Assembly (NCBI RefSeq): GCF_007830055.1
Contig: NZ_VLLE01000008.1
Span: 54,513-118,512 of the forward strand
Length of the DNA: 64,000 nucleotides
Reading direction: 5' to 3'
Source of the DNA: Lacibacter cauensis
GTDB lineage: Bacteria > Bacteroidota > Bacteroidia > Chitinophagales > Chitinophagaceae
Shown: one piece after another, positions 9,001 through 17,233 of the stretch
How the letters are laid out: every line of letters begins with the position of its first letter
Numbering within the stretch: the stretch's first letter is position 1
Notes under the pieces: generated by a model
The model's input: the letters and a program-made list of their open reading frames with translations, nothing else
Database searches by the model: none
What the model was told of the DNA's origin: nothing
Translations under genes and position numbers: made by a program

Positions 9001-9307
9001 AGATTCTAAAACCGCAAAAGATCATCTAAAAAAAGTTTTTAATTATCATCATAATCGTAATTCATTTTGTATGTTGATTTACGACCTGAGCAAAAATGTG
9101 AAAGGATTTCAAAAACATTGGCAACATTACGTAGAAAAAATACTACCAAGCACCTCCTTCCCTCTTGGACACGAAATTAAAGGTAGTGCTAAAGATGTTT
9201 GCAAAGACTTTGGCTTTGAAAACTCTGCTATAAAAATATGTTCGTCGGAACATCAGAGCGGCACACTACTTTATCATGTATTTATCAATTTAAATTACAA
9301 GCTCTAA
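6017..9307 (+). CDS. Giant helical unknown protein, candidate defence effector
   Basis: A 1096-residue protein with no signal peptide and no membrane segments. Residues about 1-900 look like an all-helical solenoid; residues about 740-900 resemble TPR-like helix pairs. A distinct C-terminal part (about 950-1096) contains a conserved-looking WGWQVGP / GKQPGERD loop, then EAFIYRD and HLKKVFNYHHNRNS, possibly a separate catalytic or ligand-binding domain. The GTGGKQ sequence is not a Walker A. The architecture (large repeat scaffold plus a small C-terminal domain) and the position beside an AbiE locus suggest defence. The function is unknown. Confidence 0.6.
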   Translation: MGNFWGINFRNTEPNYWAALMDKTSGLLWEVLLSKNHGVDDKQLLSIWLSKILVSPGWPQPLLFTTRQSTIRFLNAAFELVINEPDIDGIENEFAKVCMDEWAGHSTLQSIETTIKSGEFTLNGSDIFELLTSFNTWEEKANRTYLYNQGSRKTLAFLVYTLVNYDSESNNEVTTDSAIRTVTHFHRLISLLHASNSKPYLVWEITRFIILYRPEVIPYLIIEPGLKTLSFIFLDDINLFREQKSVLNLELWNKSTSLLLHSLSVEESQAAAKMIFQLYRSLNKNKYEIPYNRSNKKLEIETKENHDKKESVVLGLIENYKLYPNQHMHTQDEFLLPTLYEDLSAAIINYSSKPLYFNGTVQFPIIQWDAMSWLLRASTYWKYNSQKFLIKDSADRLTSEFLNRYLESIEVTEINKFNQFEGKEEIGIPLWSEKIERLQFIDWIYPIYLINTQGNLNMFLSPRIAIERTPDKYHKKNSFSADKLRTHIGVLLQVLRKLLLPVIPYSFQKDQLKSIKNKIEKQLIDLLRMHIKDLPKQGRIDLFSYNKEWQYQTTDIEALFPQIARAINWFSEKDAVINVISESGDINKLLTLLEHVKSEGVKQNLLDKIKELDVQSFLETYNWIPEVQNTVSNLSKYPELITQIEQAIVFWKQRIMTSREDPTYNLVLYKAELLVAYFKKSEQLIDAVIEPKVSFHGQKELQIKDYKKFYKGLLYILSKPADSHSIFNSLLNQYPSYPSFALNRMVAKINLAISAKDNNLYQEALEEWKEAAKEFETDAMGSLNPKISESIMTILCKTGEHEALHETYRNLDLPDRMRPTILEILVDSLLTQNKVSEALQIISAAKTYHQFSDILDLQFVIDLEKSITTIDNVEELKHYYNRIFMSEPGKLIRIFPENLNGRVDLSEFMVKEIILAADKLLDKIMSISEIASEDKYNDLIELALDARINPWGWQVGPQSRAAFSGTGGKQPGERDLPIMNQFKRTFMVCEAFIYRDSKTAKDHLKKVFNYHHNRNSFCMLIYDLSKNVKGFQKHWQHYVEKILPSTSFPLGHEIKGSAKDVCKDFGFENSAIKICSSEHQSGTLLYHVFINLNYKL

Positions 9308-9378
9308 AATTTAATAAATAGAAACCCTTTAAAAGATAGCACCAAATCTATAATCAAAAATCGGATGGCATACTTAGC

Positions 9379-10290
9379 TTAGCACTTTAGATATTTCTCA
9401 TGATAAAAGCTATCCAAAAATTCATACTCATATTCATATGCAACACCAAACTGCCCTGCCAGATAAATCTGATGTTCAAATAACAGTTGATTACAATCGT
9501 AATAGTACTTATGGCGATAACTTTCCTTTGACTTTTCATTCGCCAGCCTGTCTAAATCTACCGCAGGCAGCAGGTTATAAATATCTTTAGCAATATCGAC
9601 ATCGTCAATAAGGTTGTTGTAGATATCATATGATAATTTTCGGTCAGTTGTAACTATTCCATTCTTTCCTCGGTATGTATAGCGTATCATGTTCCCCCTT
9701 TCATCGTATTCGAAGGTCCTCTTTGTTGTTTGATTTCCTTTGGTGTCAAACTTTTGTATTGTAGCGACCCTTCCTTCTTCGTCAAACACGCTATCTGCCA
9801 CAACTTTCTGGCTTTTATATTCTTTTTCTTCAATAAGTAAACCATTTTCGTTTTTCACTTTCCGTGTTTTCAACCCTCCGTTTCCGTAAAAAGTTGATTC
9901 GACTATATTTCCATCTTTGTCCTTTTCTGAAATAATCTTATCGATCACTATAGTATTATTTCCACATTTCCATTCATCTACTCTTCTTACACGATCTTTG
10001 AAATACTCTTTTATCAAATTCAAATCTCCATTTTCTCTGTATTCATACTGCTCCCACTTCCTTATTTTTTGATCTCGAAGTGTTTTGTAATCACAAATCC
10101 TTCCTTCCCGATCAATTAAAAATTCCCGGGCTAAGTAGCGAACAAAAAACATCCCTTTTCTTGTTTCGGGGATACAGAATTCGCTTATTTTAAATACACC
10201 ATTCAATTTAAGAATAACACTGTTGAATGTTTTCAGTATTTCTCTAGTCTCGTCTAGGTACATATTCCATTCATTAAAATGAGCCTTCAA
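9379..10290 (-). CDS. MORN/YwqK-like repeat protein
   Basis: A 303-residue protein without signal peptide. Its middle (residues about 60-225) has repeated units of the type 'EYDERGNMIRYTYRGKNG', 'YGNGGLKTRKVKNENG' and 'FDEEGRVATIQKFDTKGN', i.e. beta-hairpin repeats like MORN, YwqK and RHS/YD families. Such repeats are often found in antitoxins, immunity proteins and surface proteins; no catalytic motif is visible here. It is convergent with the large helical gene and divergent from the RteC gene. Two tandem 16-bp repeats lie just upstream and may regulate it. Confidence 0.5.
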   Translation of the reverse strand: MKAHFNEWNMYLDETREILKTFNSVILKLNGVFKISEFCIPETRKGMFFVRYLAREFLIDREGRICDYKTLRDQKIRKWEQYEYRENGDLNLIKEYFKDRVRRVDEWKCGNNTIVIDKIISEKDKDGNIVESTFYGNGGLKTRKVKNENGLLIEEKEYKSQKVVADSVFDEEGRVATIQKFDTKGNQTTKRTFEYDERGNMIRYTYRGKNGIVTTDRKLSYDIYNNLIDDVDIAKDIYNLLPAVDLDRLANEKSKESYRHKYYYDCNQLLFEHQIYLAGQFGVAYEYEYEFLDSFYHEKYLKC

Positions 10291-10301
10291 TTTACTTTAA
10301 T

Positions 10302-10338
10302 AATACCGATTGCAAAATCCTAAATACCGATTGCAAAA
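10302..10338. repeat. Two tandem 16-bp direct repeats
   Basis: AATACCGATTGCAAAA occurs at 10302-10317 and again at 10323-10338, a 21-bp period, equal to two helical turns. It lies between the divergent repeat-protein gene and rteC. The phase fits a regulator binding two sites on one DNA face. Confidence 0.6.
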
Positions 10339-10419
10339 CAACTTTTCTAAAAAAGGTATTATCCTTGTTCTTCTTATTGGCTATTTATAAGTAACCAGAA
10401 TCAGTTAGTAAAGCCCCCT

Positions 10420-11337
10420 ATGCCGCTGTTCTTTTCAAACTGTCAATCAATAAAACCTTGCAGTATGACAACCAGCAGAAAAAAAGTGACTATGCCGCCA
10501 TTTTTAAACAAGCTCTTCAGTACAATGCAAGAGCAAGTGGAATTAATTGAGCAGGAAGAGGAAAATATTCTTTACCGGGCAGAAAAATGTATTCACACCA
10601 CCAAAGCCGCTATGGAGCAGCTACGCACCTATATCAGCAGCTATACATTTGAATCCGCAGCGGAAGAAATTCATTTCTTCAAAGAAATAAAACCCCGCTT
10701 CTATAGTAAGCTCATTTACTATCTGAAGGTGTTCAACATTGAAACAAGGCGGCCCAATGGCGGGCAAAAGGCAGAGGAAAAATTTCTGCGCAAAGAAATG
10801 CAGCGATTGACACATTTCTTTGATAACAATCTTGAGTTTTACCAATACTACCGTACAGGTGCAACACACTTAGATGAAAAGTATTTCCTGCGGGGTACAC
10901 AGGATCTTTATCTCACGCTTGACCCGCAATATTTTAATACCGATCCTTCCTTCAGTACAAGCCATGATTACAAAGTGGCAAAACTAATAGCCAACGAATT
11001 ATTACGCATTTATCTGAATAAAGCAATTGAAGATGTTACCCGGCAAAACGAAACAACCAATCCCTTTACTGCAAAACCGGTCTTAACCTGGACAGGTTCG
11101 AAAACAGCACTCATTGAGATGCTCTACGCCTTACAGAGTACAGGAGTATTTAATAATGGTGCGGCCGATGTAAAACTGATTGCTACCTATCTGCAGGAAG
11201 TCTTTAATGTAGAGTTGGGAAATTACTACCGCACCTTCCAGGAAATCCGCATCCGCAAAGGCAGCCGCACACAGTTCCTCGAACAGTTAACCAAACAGGT
11301 CATCAAACGGATGGATGAAACCGATGAACGATTTTAA
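10420..11337 (+). CDS. rteC: RteC-family regulator of a conjugative transposon
   Basis: A 305-residue protein recognisable as RteC by the 'EIHFFKEIKPRFYSKLIYYLKVFNIE' region (around residues 85-110), the later 'FDNNLEFYQYYRTG' and the C-terminal 'TWTGSKTALIEMLYAL' followed by an 'FQEIRIRKGSRTQFL' helix-turn-helix-like part. In CTnDOT, RteC activates the excision operon. The true start may be Met16 (10465) or Met25 (10492), since family members begin near the MPPFLNKLF segment. It is single here: no rteA/rteB or excision genes are adjacent, and the transfer operon lies 20 kb downstream. It ends at a strong bidirectional terminator. Confidence 0.85.
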   Translation: MPLFFSNCQSIKPCSMTTSRKKVTMPPFLNKLFSTMQEQVELIEQEEENILYRAEKCIHTTKAAMEQLRTYISSYTFESAAEEIHFFKEIKPRFYSKLIYYLKVFNIETRRPNGGQKAEEKFLRKEMQRLTHFFDNNLEFYQYYRTGATHLDEKYFLRGTQDLYLTLDPQYFNTDPSFSTSHDYKVAKLIANELLRIYLNKAIEDVTRQNETTNPFTAKPVLTWTGSKTALIEMLYALQSTGVFNNGAADVKLIATYLQEVFNVELGNYYRTFQEIRIRKGSRTQFLEQLTKQVIKRMDETDERF

Positions 11338-11358
11338 TTTCCATATAACAGCCAATTA

Positions 11359-11391
11359 AAAACGGCCGACAGCAACGCTACCGGCCGTTTT
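11359..11391. terminator. Bidirectional terminator between rteC and the LGFP-repeat gene
   Basis: AAAACGGCCG (11359-11368) pairs with CGGCCGTTTT (11382-11391) around a 13-nt loop. A/T flanks on both sides supply U-tracts for either direction. It lies between two convergent genes. Confidence 0.75.
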
Positions 11392-11434
11392 CATTTCAAT
11401 GCATCCGGCGCATATTTTTGTTTTTCTTTCCGCA

Positions 11435-12877
11435 TCAGGATGCCATGTTATTCAACATCGCCTGCACTACCGCAGCAGCAAATCCACCAGCGAAATCAGG
11501 ACGGAAATAAAAACTGAATCCACCGTCTGCCATCACTTTAAAACTCAGCAAACCTGCATTTTCCGGAATGTTTTGACCGGCTGTAAGATCAATAGGCGCT
11601 CTGAAAACTTCTTCCAGCTTTGCGTGCAACCCCTGTGCCAACTCGCTTGTGCCTAGTCCTGCGAAATTATACGTGGATATGCTATGACTGATCTTACGCA
11701 CATAGATCTTCGAAACGGTTCTTCCGTTTGGTAGCGGGTCGGCAAAAAATTCCAGGTGTAACGTTATCGTATAATCCGGATCCGGAATCCAGTCAACGGC
11801 ATATTCACCGGTAATTTGAAAAGTGATGATGCGGTTTTTACTTCTCCAGAAATCATAGCGTGTAGGGCCTACGCCAACAATGTTTACACTGTCAATTTTT
11901 AATTTGGGGTCTGCCGCATGCTCACGGAAAAAATTTTCAAATGCTTTACGAACCTGGCTGCCGTTAATGGATGCCATACGTGGCTGCACTTCGGCATTAT
12001 CCTGCCAGAAAATAACACCATTCTGAAAATCACTGTACCACTGAGCCGGTTGATCATTGATTTTCATTTCATCACTGGTCGGGTAACCATACACACTTCT
12101 CTCCCAGCCCTGTCTTGCCCAGCTGCTTCTGATGCCTCCCCTTACTTCCATTGGTCCTGTGTGGGGATGCCAGTAAATACTTCCATTACCGGAAAAATGA
12201 TTATACCTGCCTATTGTATCCGGAGTCGCAGTTTCATCCGTAACAGGTAACAACAAATCACTGTCCGGACCACGCTTGGCATCATATTTTGCTCTAATGT
12301 CTCCATGTACTTCATGTGTACCGGTTGAAGGAGAACAATAGATATCACAATTCTGGAAATCAACCTTTACGCCGTTTCGAACAGGAAGCGGGCTGTTGAT
12401 ATTCGATAATGCATTACCTGTAAACCCACTTCCCAATACCATTGCTTTCGCTTTGATATTGGCTGTACAATCCTGGTCATTCAGTTTGGTATTACTGAAT
12501 TCCATAAAAATATCAGTGTAATCATCACCTTCATCTGTATTTCTAACACGGAAAGAAATCCGATCAGTTGTATTCGCACGGATGTCTTTCGTAAAAGAAG
12601 ATTGTCCATCAAGATCGCCTGTGTTCTCAGAAGTTCCTTCGAAGAGCAAGGCTTTACCCGATACATGAATATCACCATTTGCAAGTTGTTTTATCAATAC
12701 AGATAATTCTACACGGATCTCACCTCCGCATTTACCCACAAAAAATAAAGAGTGAGACGTTCTTGCGTTATCCAGGGAAAAGAGTCCCCTGTTTTCAATG
12801 GTCTTTGTTTCGTTGGCAACGATGTATTCATGATCCAATATGAAGATTCTTACATAGTAGCTGATTTTATTTTGCAT
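11435..12877 (-). CDS. LGFP-repeat protein
   Basis: A 480-residue protein without a clear signal peptide. The N-terminal ~130 residues look beta-rich (a PLAT/C2-like sandwich is possible). Residues about 185-310 carry repeats such as 'GDIRAKYDAKRGPDSDLLLPVTDE', 'GSIYWHPHTGPMEVRGGIR' and 'WERSVYGYPTSDE', the LGFP pattern known from cell-wall and surface proteins. The C-terminal ~170 residues form another beta-rich, unassigned domain. The repeat call is confident, the function is not. It faces rteC convergently and shares the terminator at 11359-11391. Confidence 0.7.
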   Translation of the reverse strand: MQNKISYYVRIFILDHEYIVANETKTIENRGLFSLDNARTSHSLFFVGKCGGEIRVELSVLIKQLANGDIHVSGKALLFEGTSENTGDLDGQSSFTKDIRANTTDRISFRVRNTDEGDDYTDIFMEFSNTKLNDQDCTANIKAKAMVLGSGFTGNALSNINSPLPVRNGVKVDFQNCDIYCSPSTGTHEVHGDIRAKYDAKRGPDSDLLLPVTDETATPDTIGRYNHFSGNGSIYWHPHTGPMEVRGGIRSSWARQGWERSVYGYPTSDEMKINDQPAQWYSDFQNGVIFWQDNAEVQPRMASINGSQVRKAFENFFREHAADPKLKIDSVNIVGVGPTRYDFWRSKNRIITFQITGEYAVDWIPDPDYTITLHLEFFADPLPNGRTVSKIYVRKISHSISTYNFAGLGTSELAQGLHAKLEEVFRAPIDLTAGQNIPENAGLLSFKVMADGGFSFYFRPDFAGGFAAAVVQAMLNNMAS

Positions 12878-13001
12878 ACCATAAATATTTAAGGATAAAA
12901 AATAGTTGCACCGCTGGTCTTACAAACCGTCATTACAAGCAAAATCCAACCATCGTATTGTTGTTGTAAAAAATAAGGCCGGCCAGCAAATAAATAAGAA
13001 G

Positions 13002-13493
13002 CTACTGACGCACTTTTTCGTGAACAATAATGATAACGTCAGGACATCTGACTTCCACAAGTTCACCATTCACCCAAATGAAACAGCGTTTGGTTTCTTT
13101 TCCAATGGAAACAACTTTTGAAGGGATGAGGGTACCTGCTTTATTTCTAACAACATAATCAACAATGCGGCCTCCGTCAACAACGGCGAAATAACGAAGC
13201 CCTTTTTTGCTGTCACTTGAAAATTCATTTTCACCTTCCCTCCATTTACGGTTCGATAAACTGGTTACAAAACTGGCGGCCCTTTCCAGCGTTCGGATAT
13301 TCACGGTTGTAACAGCATTTCCCAGGTTGGCACATCCACGCATACAAATTTCTCTTTCCGCAGAATTGGTCAGGGATTTACAGTATTCCATACATTTTTT
13401 ATAGTACTCCAGTGTAACACTGGTTTTCATTTGTGCAATGGTACCCAGGCATGATAACAAGCCGGCAATAAGTATAAGCATGTTCTTTTTCAT
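13002..13493 (-). CDS. Small secreted Cys-rich protein
   Basis: A 163-residue protein starting at the MKKNML codon (13493), which gives a clean signal peptide ending near TIAQ. Early in the mature part two CxxxC pairs (CMEYC and CMRGC) probably form disulfides in the periplasm. The remainder is beta-rich with a final Cys pair. The family is not recognised. The upstream in-frame Met would add 20 residues ahead of the signal peptide and is unlikely. Confidence 0.6.
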   Translation of the reverse strand: MKKNMLILIAGLLSCLGTIAQMKTSVTLEYYKKCMEYCKSLTNSAEREICMRGCANLGNAVTTVNIRTLERAASFVTSLSNRKWREGENEFSSDSKKGLRYFAVVDGGRIVDYVVRNKAGTLIPSKVVSIGKETKRCFIWVNGELVEVRCPDVIIIVHEKVRQ

Positions 13494-13817
13494 AACGATG
13501 TTTTTAATTTGTAGACCTACTCTGTTACAGGTTTTCGGCTTACCCTGTGTCATTGCAATAACAACACAAAACTATCCAAGGCGGCAGGTGGTATCAATCT
13601 TGCTTCAACCGAAAAACCAGCCATATTCAACGACACGCCGGTACCGTTAAAAAACGGAATACATATGTTTCAATAGCGGAATATCAACTTTGCGCACATT
13701 GATAGTCAAAACTTTGTTTCATCCAACACATCGTAATCGTTTTTACGTATTGCATTTCTTTAAGTGGCACTCTACCTTTAATCGATCATTTTATTTTTCT
13801 ATATCAAAATAAACATC
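13494..13817. other. Divergent intergenic region
   Basis: It lies between the minus-strand secreted protein and the plus-strand lipoprotein and is expected to contain both promoters. No gene, repeat or strong hairpin was seen. Confidence 0.35.
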
Positions 13818-14495
13818 ATGAAAAAGTTATTGATGATTTCCAACGGCGTCTTACTGCTGATTATCCTCTTTCTTGCCTGCGACAGAAAATCGGGTCGTCC
13901 TGTAGTTCTGCAGGGCGATTCCTGTCTGTTAAAAAACTGCAACGAACTGCTTACCTATACTTCTTTTGGGGAGGAAGAAAAAATAACCTGGGATCTGGCA
14001 CGAGAAATGTCCAGAGCCTATGCTGCTGATGCCGGTAAAAATTTTATCAATGAAGGAGAAAGAGTAACCAAAATGCAGGATGCCTTATCTGTAACCTTTT
14101 CGCTTCAGAAATTGAAACAACTCATCTGGCTCATCGAAAAGAAAACCTGCAGAAGCGGCTGCGATACATCTTACAGAATCGGTATCCGTTTTTATTTCGC
14201 CAAATACCCGGCTGTTGTAGGTCCTGCATCGGCTTACAGCGATCTGCGGACACTCCCGTTATCATATGCCAATAAGCACACCTTGTTTATGACACCCGCT
14301 TATCTAAAAAACGACCAGTGGTATGATTTCGATCCTTTCGGCAGAAGAGGATGCCCGGGTCAGGGATCATTCGACAGTTCAAGAACAATGCTGTTCATGT
14401 CAGCACCCGGAGCCGGTACCACAACCGACCAGGATAATCACGGAGGCATTGCTCCCCCGCCCGATGGTGGCACTTTCCCAACAACAGAATACTAG
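13818..14495 (+). CDS. Lipoprotein with Pro/Gly-rich tail, upstream of a two-component module
   Basis: A 225-residue lipoprotein with lipobox FLAC (Cys21). The mature part has several Cys residues (CLLKNC, CRSGC) and ends in a low-complexity tail rich in Gly, Pro and Thr. No family is recognised. It ends 12 bp before the membrane gene of the sensor module, so it may belong to the same transcript and act as its periplasmic partner or output; that is inference from spacing. Confidence 0.6.
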   Translation: MKKLLMISNGVLLLIILFLACDRKSGRPVVLQGDSCLLKNCNELLTYTSFGEEEKITWDLAREMSRAYAADAGKNFINEGERVTKMQDALSVTFSLQKLKQLIWLIEKKTCRSGCDTSYRIGIRFYFAKYPAVVGPASAYSDLRTLPLSYANKHTLFMTPAYLKNDQWYDFDPFGRRGCPGQGSFDSSRTMLFMSAPGAGTTTDQDNHGGIAPPPDGGTFPTTEY

Positions 14496-14507
14496 TAATT
14501 ATTTGAA

Positions 14508-15158
14508 ATGAGCTGGACCATTCTTGTACTGAATTTTGTTGAACTGCTGGCAGCTGTTATCGGGTTTGCAGTATACACAAAACTTGCCAACCGGTATTAC
14601 CGTTTTTTCCCCTGGTACCTGTTGGCCGTGTTTCTGACGGAAGTTGTTGCAGAGTTTATTGCGTGGAAGCTGCATCTGCCTGCAGTCAACAATGCCATTT
14701 ACCGTTACTGGGGCATACCGCTGCAGTTCTTTTTTTTCTATTGGTTTTTTTATCAAACATTCAAACACAGTAATCTGAAACCTTGGCCGGTGCTGGCTGC
14801 CATACTGTATCTGCTTATCCTACTAACAGATCTTTTTCAACTTGCTGATAAGCCTTTGCGGTTTACCATTTTCTCCTATTGCAGTGGTGGTATTCTTTTA
14901 CTGATATTGATCATGCTGTACTTTATTTCCCTGATGAAAAGCGATCAGATACTAAAGTACAGCCGTTCTTTTATGTTCTGGATCAGCCTTGGTCTACTCC
15001 TGTTTTATTTGCTCACGCTTCCATTTTATGGCCTGCGCAATTTTCTTTACAAGAACTATACAGATCTATTTACAGTCTACAATTATTTTACGCTTGTTCT
15101 TAATTATCTCATGTATACCTGTTTCATCATTGCTTTGCTATGCCAGAAAAAGAACTGA
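14508..15158 (+). CDS. Seven-helix membrane protein (putative sensor component)
   Basis: A 216-residue integral membrane protein with about seven hydrophobic segments across its whole length and no soluble domain. It overlaps the start of the histidine kinase gene by 19 bp, so translation is probably coupled. Placement suggests it supplies the input for the kinase, which itself has only one membrane helix. No specific family is recognised. Confidence 0.6.
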   Translation: MSWTILVLNFVELLAAVIGFAVYTKLANRYYRFFPWYLLAVFLTEVVAEFIAWKLHLPAVNNAIYRYWGIPLQFFFFYWFFYQTFKHSNLKPWPVLAAILYLLILLTDLFQLADKPLRFTIFSYCSGGILLLILIMLYFISLMKSDQILKYSRSFMFWISLGLLLFYLLTLPFYGLRNFLYKNYTDLFTVYNYFTLVLNYLMYTCFIIALLCQKKN

Positions 15159-15910
15159 TCATATTCATCGTCCTGATGACACTGTTACTGCTGGTGCTCC
15201 TAAGCGGTATGGTTTTATTTTTGTTTCAGTACCGCAAACGAAAACTGCTGTTCGAAAAAGAAAAAGCCATGACCGAAAAACAACACCAACTCGATCTCTT
15301 AAACACGCAGATTACAATTCAACAGGAAACCATGCATGCAATCGGCAGGGAAATTCATGACAATGTAGGCCAGAAACTAACCCTTGCATCCTTGTATTGC
15401 CGCCAAACAACAGGGCTGAAAAACGGAGAAACCATCAACCTGCTGATCGATGATTCACTACAGGAATTACGCCGGTTATCGAAAACACTTTCAGATCCCG
15501 CTCAATCAACAAGTACATTGGCACAATTACTTAAGCAGGAAGCATCACTTGTTAACCGCAGCGGTATCTGCACCATGCAGATCAATGCAGCCGATAATTT
15601 TCCACTGCTTGCTGCAACGGTCAAACAGGCGCTGTTCCGCATTTTACAGGAATTCATTCAAAACAGCCTCAAGCATGCGGCCTGCAGTGAAATACGGTTT
15701 GAGTTATTGTCAACACTAGAACAGATCCATATAATTGCAACAGATAACGGAAAAGGATTTAATCCGCATCTTCACTCATCCGGTATAGGGCTTGAAAGTA
15801 TGCACAGAAGAGCAAAACAAATCGAAGCAAGCCTGCAACTCAACAGCCACCCGGGAGAAGGTACGTCCTTAACAATCATCCTTGATTTGTCAACATCAAC
15901 ACACAGCTAA
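15140..15910 (+). CDS. NarL/LytS-type sensor histidine kinase
   Basis: A 256-residue kinase: one TM helix (residues about 7-30), a coiled linker, a HisKA_3-type dimerisation domain with the phospho-acceptor in REIHDNVG (His73), then an ATPase domain with N-box LQEFIQNSLKHA, G1 box DNGKGF and G2 GIGLESM. Lacking its own sensor domain, it probably reads signal from the overlapping seven-helix protein. Its stop overlaps the start of the response regulator by one base (TAATG), indicating a cognate pair. Confidence 0.85.
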   Translation: MPEKELIIFIVLMTLLLLVLLSGMVLFLFQYRKRKLLFEKEKAMTEKQHQLDLLNTQITIQQETMHAIGREIHDNVGQKLTLASLYCRQTTGLKNGETINLLIDDSLQELRRLSKTLSDPAQSTSTLAQLLKQEASLVNRSGICTMQINAADNFPLLAATVKQALFRILQEFIQNSLKHAACSEIRFELLSTLEQIHIIATDNGKGFNPHLHSSGIGLESMHRRAKQIEASLQLNSHPGEGTSLTIILDLSTSTHS

Positions 15911-16557
15911 TGAAACAAAGTATTGTTATTGCCGATGATCATTTGCTCATTGCCAAAGCCATCAGTGCCATGATAGATGGTTTTCGGGATTTTCATGTGC
16001 TGTACGAAGTAGAGAACGGCCTCAAACTACAGGAGAAATTCAAGCAACCGCAAAATATTCCGGACATCGTTTTACTCGATGTGTCCATGCCACACATGGA
16101 CGGATTTGAAACTGCCTTCTGGTTAAAAACACATCATCCGGAAGTTGCCATTATGGCGCTGAGTGTACAGGACGATGAACAATCATTACTGAAGATGATC
16201 CGCAACGGAGCCAAAGGATACCTGCTCAAAAATGTACATCCAGCAGAACTCGAAAATGCTTTACACACGCTTCGTACCAAAGGCATGTATTTTCCCGAGT
16301 GGGCTGCTAGCCGTATTGTTTTGACGCTGTCTGCAGGTGAGCATAAAGCAGAACAGGATATAACAATCAGCGCAAGAGAACAGGAATTTCTCACCCATGC
16401 CTGTACCGAACTTACCTATAAAGAAATTGCTGAAAAAATGTTCTGCAGTCCCAGAACAGTCGAAAGTTACCGGGATGCACTTTTTGAAAAATTAAAAATG
16501 AAAACAAGAACAGCGCTTGCGCTTTATGCAGTTAAAACGGGCTTGGTAAAGCTGTAA
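15910..16557 (+). CDS. NarL-family response regulator
   Basis: A 215-residue regulator with an N-terminal receiver (acidic Asp9/Asp10, phospho-acceptor Asp57 in VLLDVSMP, conserved Lys near 106 in GYLLKN) and a C-terminal LuxR-type helix-turn-helix ('LTYKEIAEKMFCSPRTVESYRDALFEKL'). It is the cognate output of the preceding kinase. Targets cannot be read from the sequence. Confidence 0.88.
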   Translation: MKQSIVIADDHLLIAKAISAMIDGFRDFHVLYEVENGLKLQEKFKQPQNIPDIVLLDVSMPHMDGFETAFWLKTHHPEVAIMALSVQDDEQSLLKMIRNGAKGYLLKNVHPAELENALHTLRTKGMYFPEWAASRIVLTLSAGEHKAEQDITISAREQEFLTHACTELTYKEIAEKMFCSPRTVESYRDALFEKLKMKTRTALALYAVKTGLVKL

Positions 16558-17233
16558 AATTCAAAAAAAATCTCATTCATTTCCGGCTTACGAACCAATC
16601 ACCTGTACAATAGCAAACAGCTTTTCAATAGCTTTTGTACAATTAAAACTACATGTTGTGAAATAAACTTTTGAATAAATTCCGCAGTTTATAAAGCCGG
16701 CCAATAGTCTTCGCCACTCACAGGCACAGCATCAAAAGTATTAATGGCTCGCCTGTTATAGGAAAAAGCGCATGGATTACTTCTGATGAAAACGGAAAGC
16801 TTCCTGCTTCGAATTACTTGTTCTTCTGCAGTTTACTATCAATTCAAGTCAATACATTTTTAGGAATGAATCAGTAGCCAAATCGAAAATGTTATCATAC
16901 AGCTTTACTTATCAATTAACTACGTAATTCGCAAATCGCAAATTGCGAATTATAAATATGGTTGTCGTAACTGGCTTACAAAGAGCGATTCTAGTTATTT
17001 CGAAGATTCACCTGCTGCCCCGATCTCTTTATGCTTATATTCAGAAGCCAGCTGCACCAGATAAAATCAAGACCAAAACAACTCCCAAAGAGACATTTCT
17101 GAGAAAAAGGATAGTAATACAATTAAAAATAATTTCAACAAAGGGGGATTTTACGGGGGTATTTTTCATTTTCAATTTCTATTTTGTTGCGGTATAGAAC
17201 TATTGCTATCAACCAAATTCACAAACCAACTGC
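16558..17233. other. 676-bp gap with a decayed fragment and an operator-like palindrome
   Basis: No intact gene is supported. On the minus strand 16689-16829 an open stretch reads like a C-terminal protein fragment (…NPCAFSYNRRAINTFDAV…EDYWPAL-stop) without start or 5' part, possibly a gene remnant. A plus-strand frame near 16943-17197 lacks protein-like composition. The palindrome at 16926-16951 is listed separately. Confidence 0.35.
16926..16951. promoter_or_regulatory. Operator-like nested palindrome
   Basis: AATTCGCAA (16926-16934) mirrors TTGCGAATT (16943-16951), and inside it TCGCAA-A-TTGCGA (16936-16948) forms a second dyad. It is followed by TATAAATATG. Such nested dyads are typical repressor sites. 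The nearest downstream gene starts 283 bp away, so the target is uncertain. Confidence 0.45.

Noticed and set aside
6017..9307. GTGGKQ near residue 970 of the large protein as a Walker A
   Set aside because: It lacks the GxxxxGK[ST] arrangement and no Walker B is found.
10302..10338. CRISPR array
   Set aside because: Only two units of 16 bp with a 5-bp spacer; no array elsewhere in the window.
16943..17197. 84-codon plus-strand frame
   Set aside because: No recognisable motif, begins within the palindrome at a TTG, and low coding quality.
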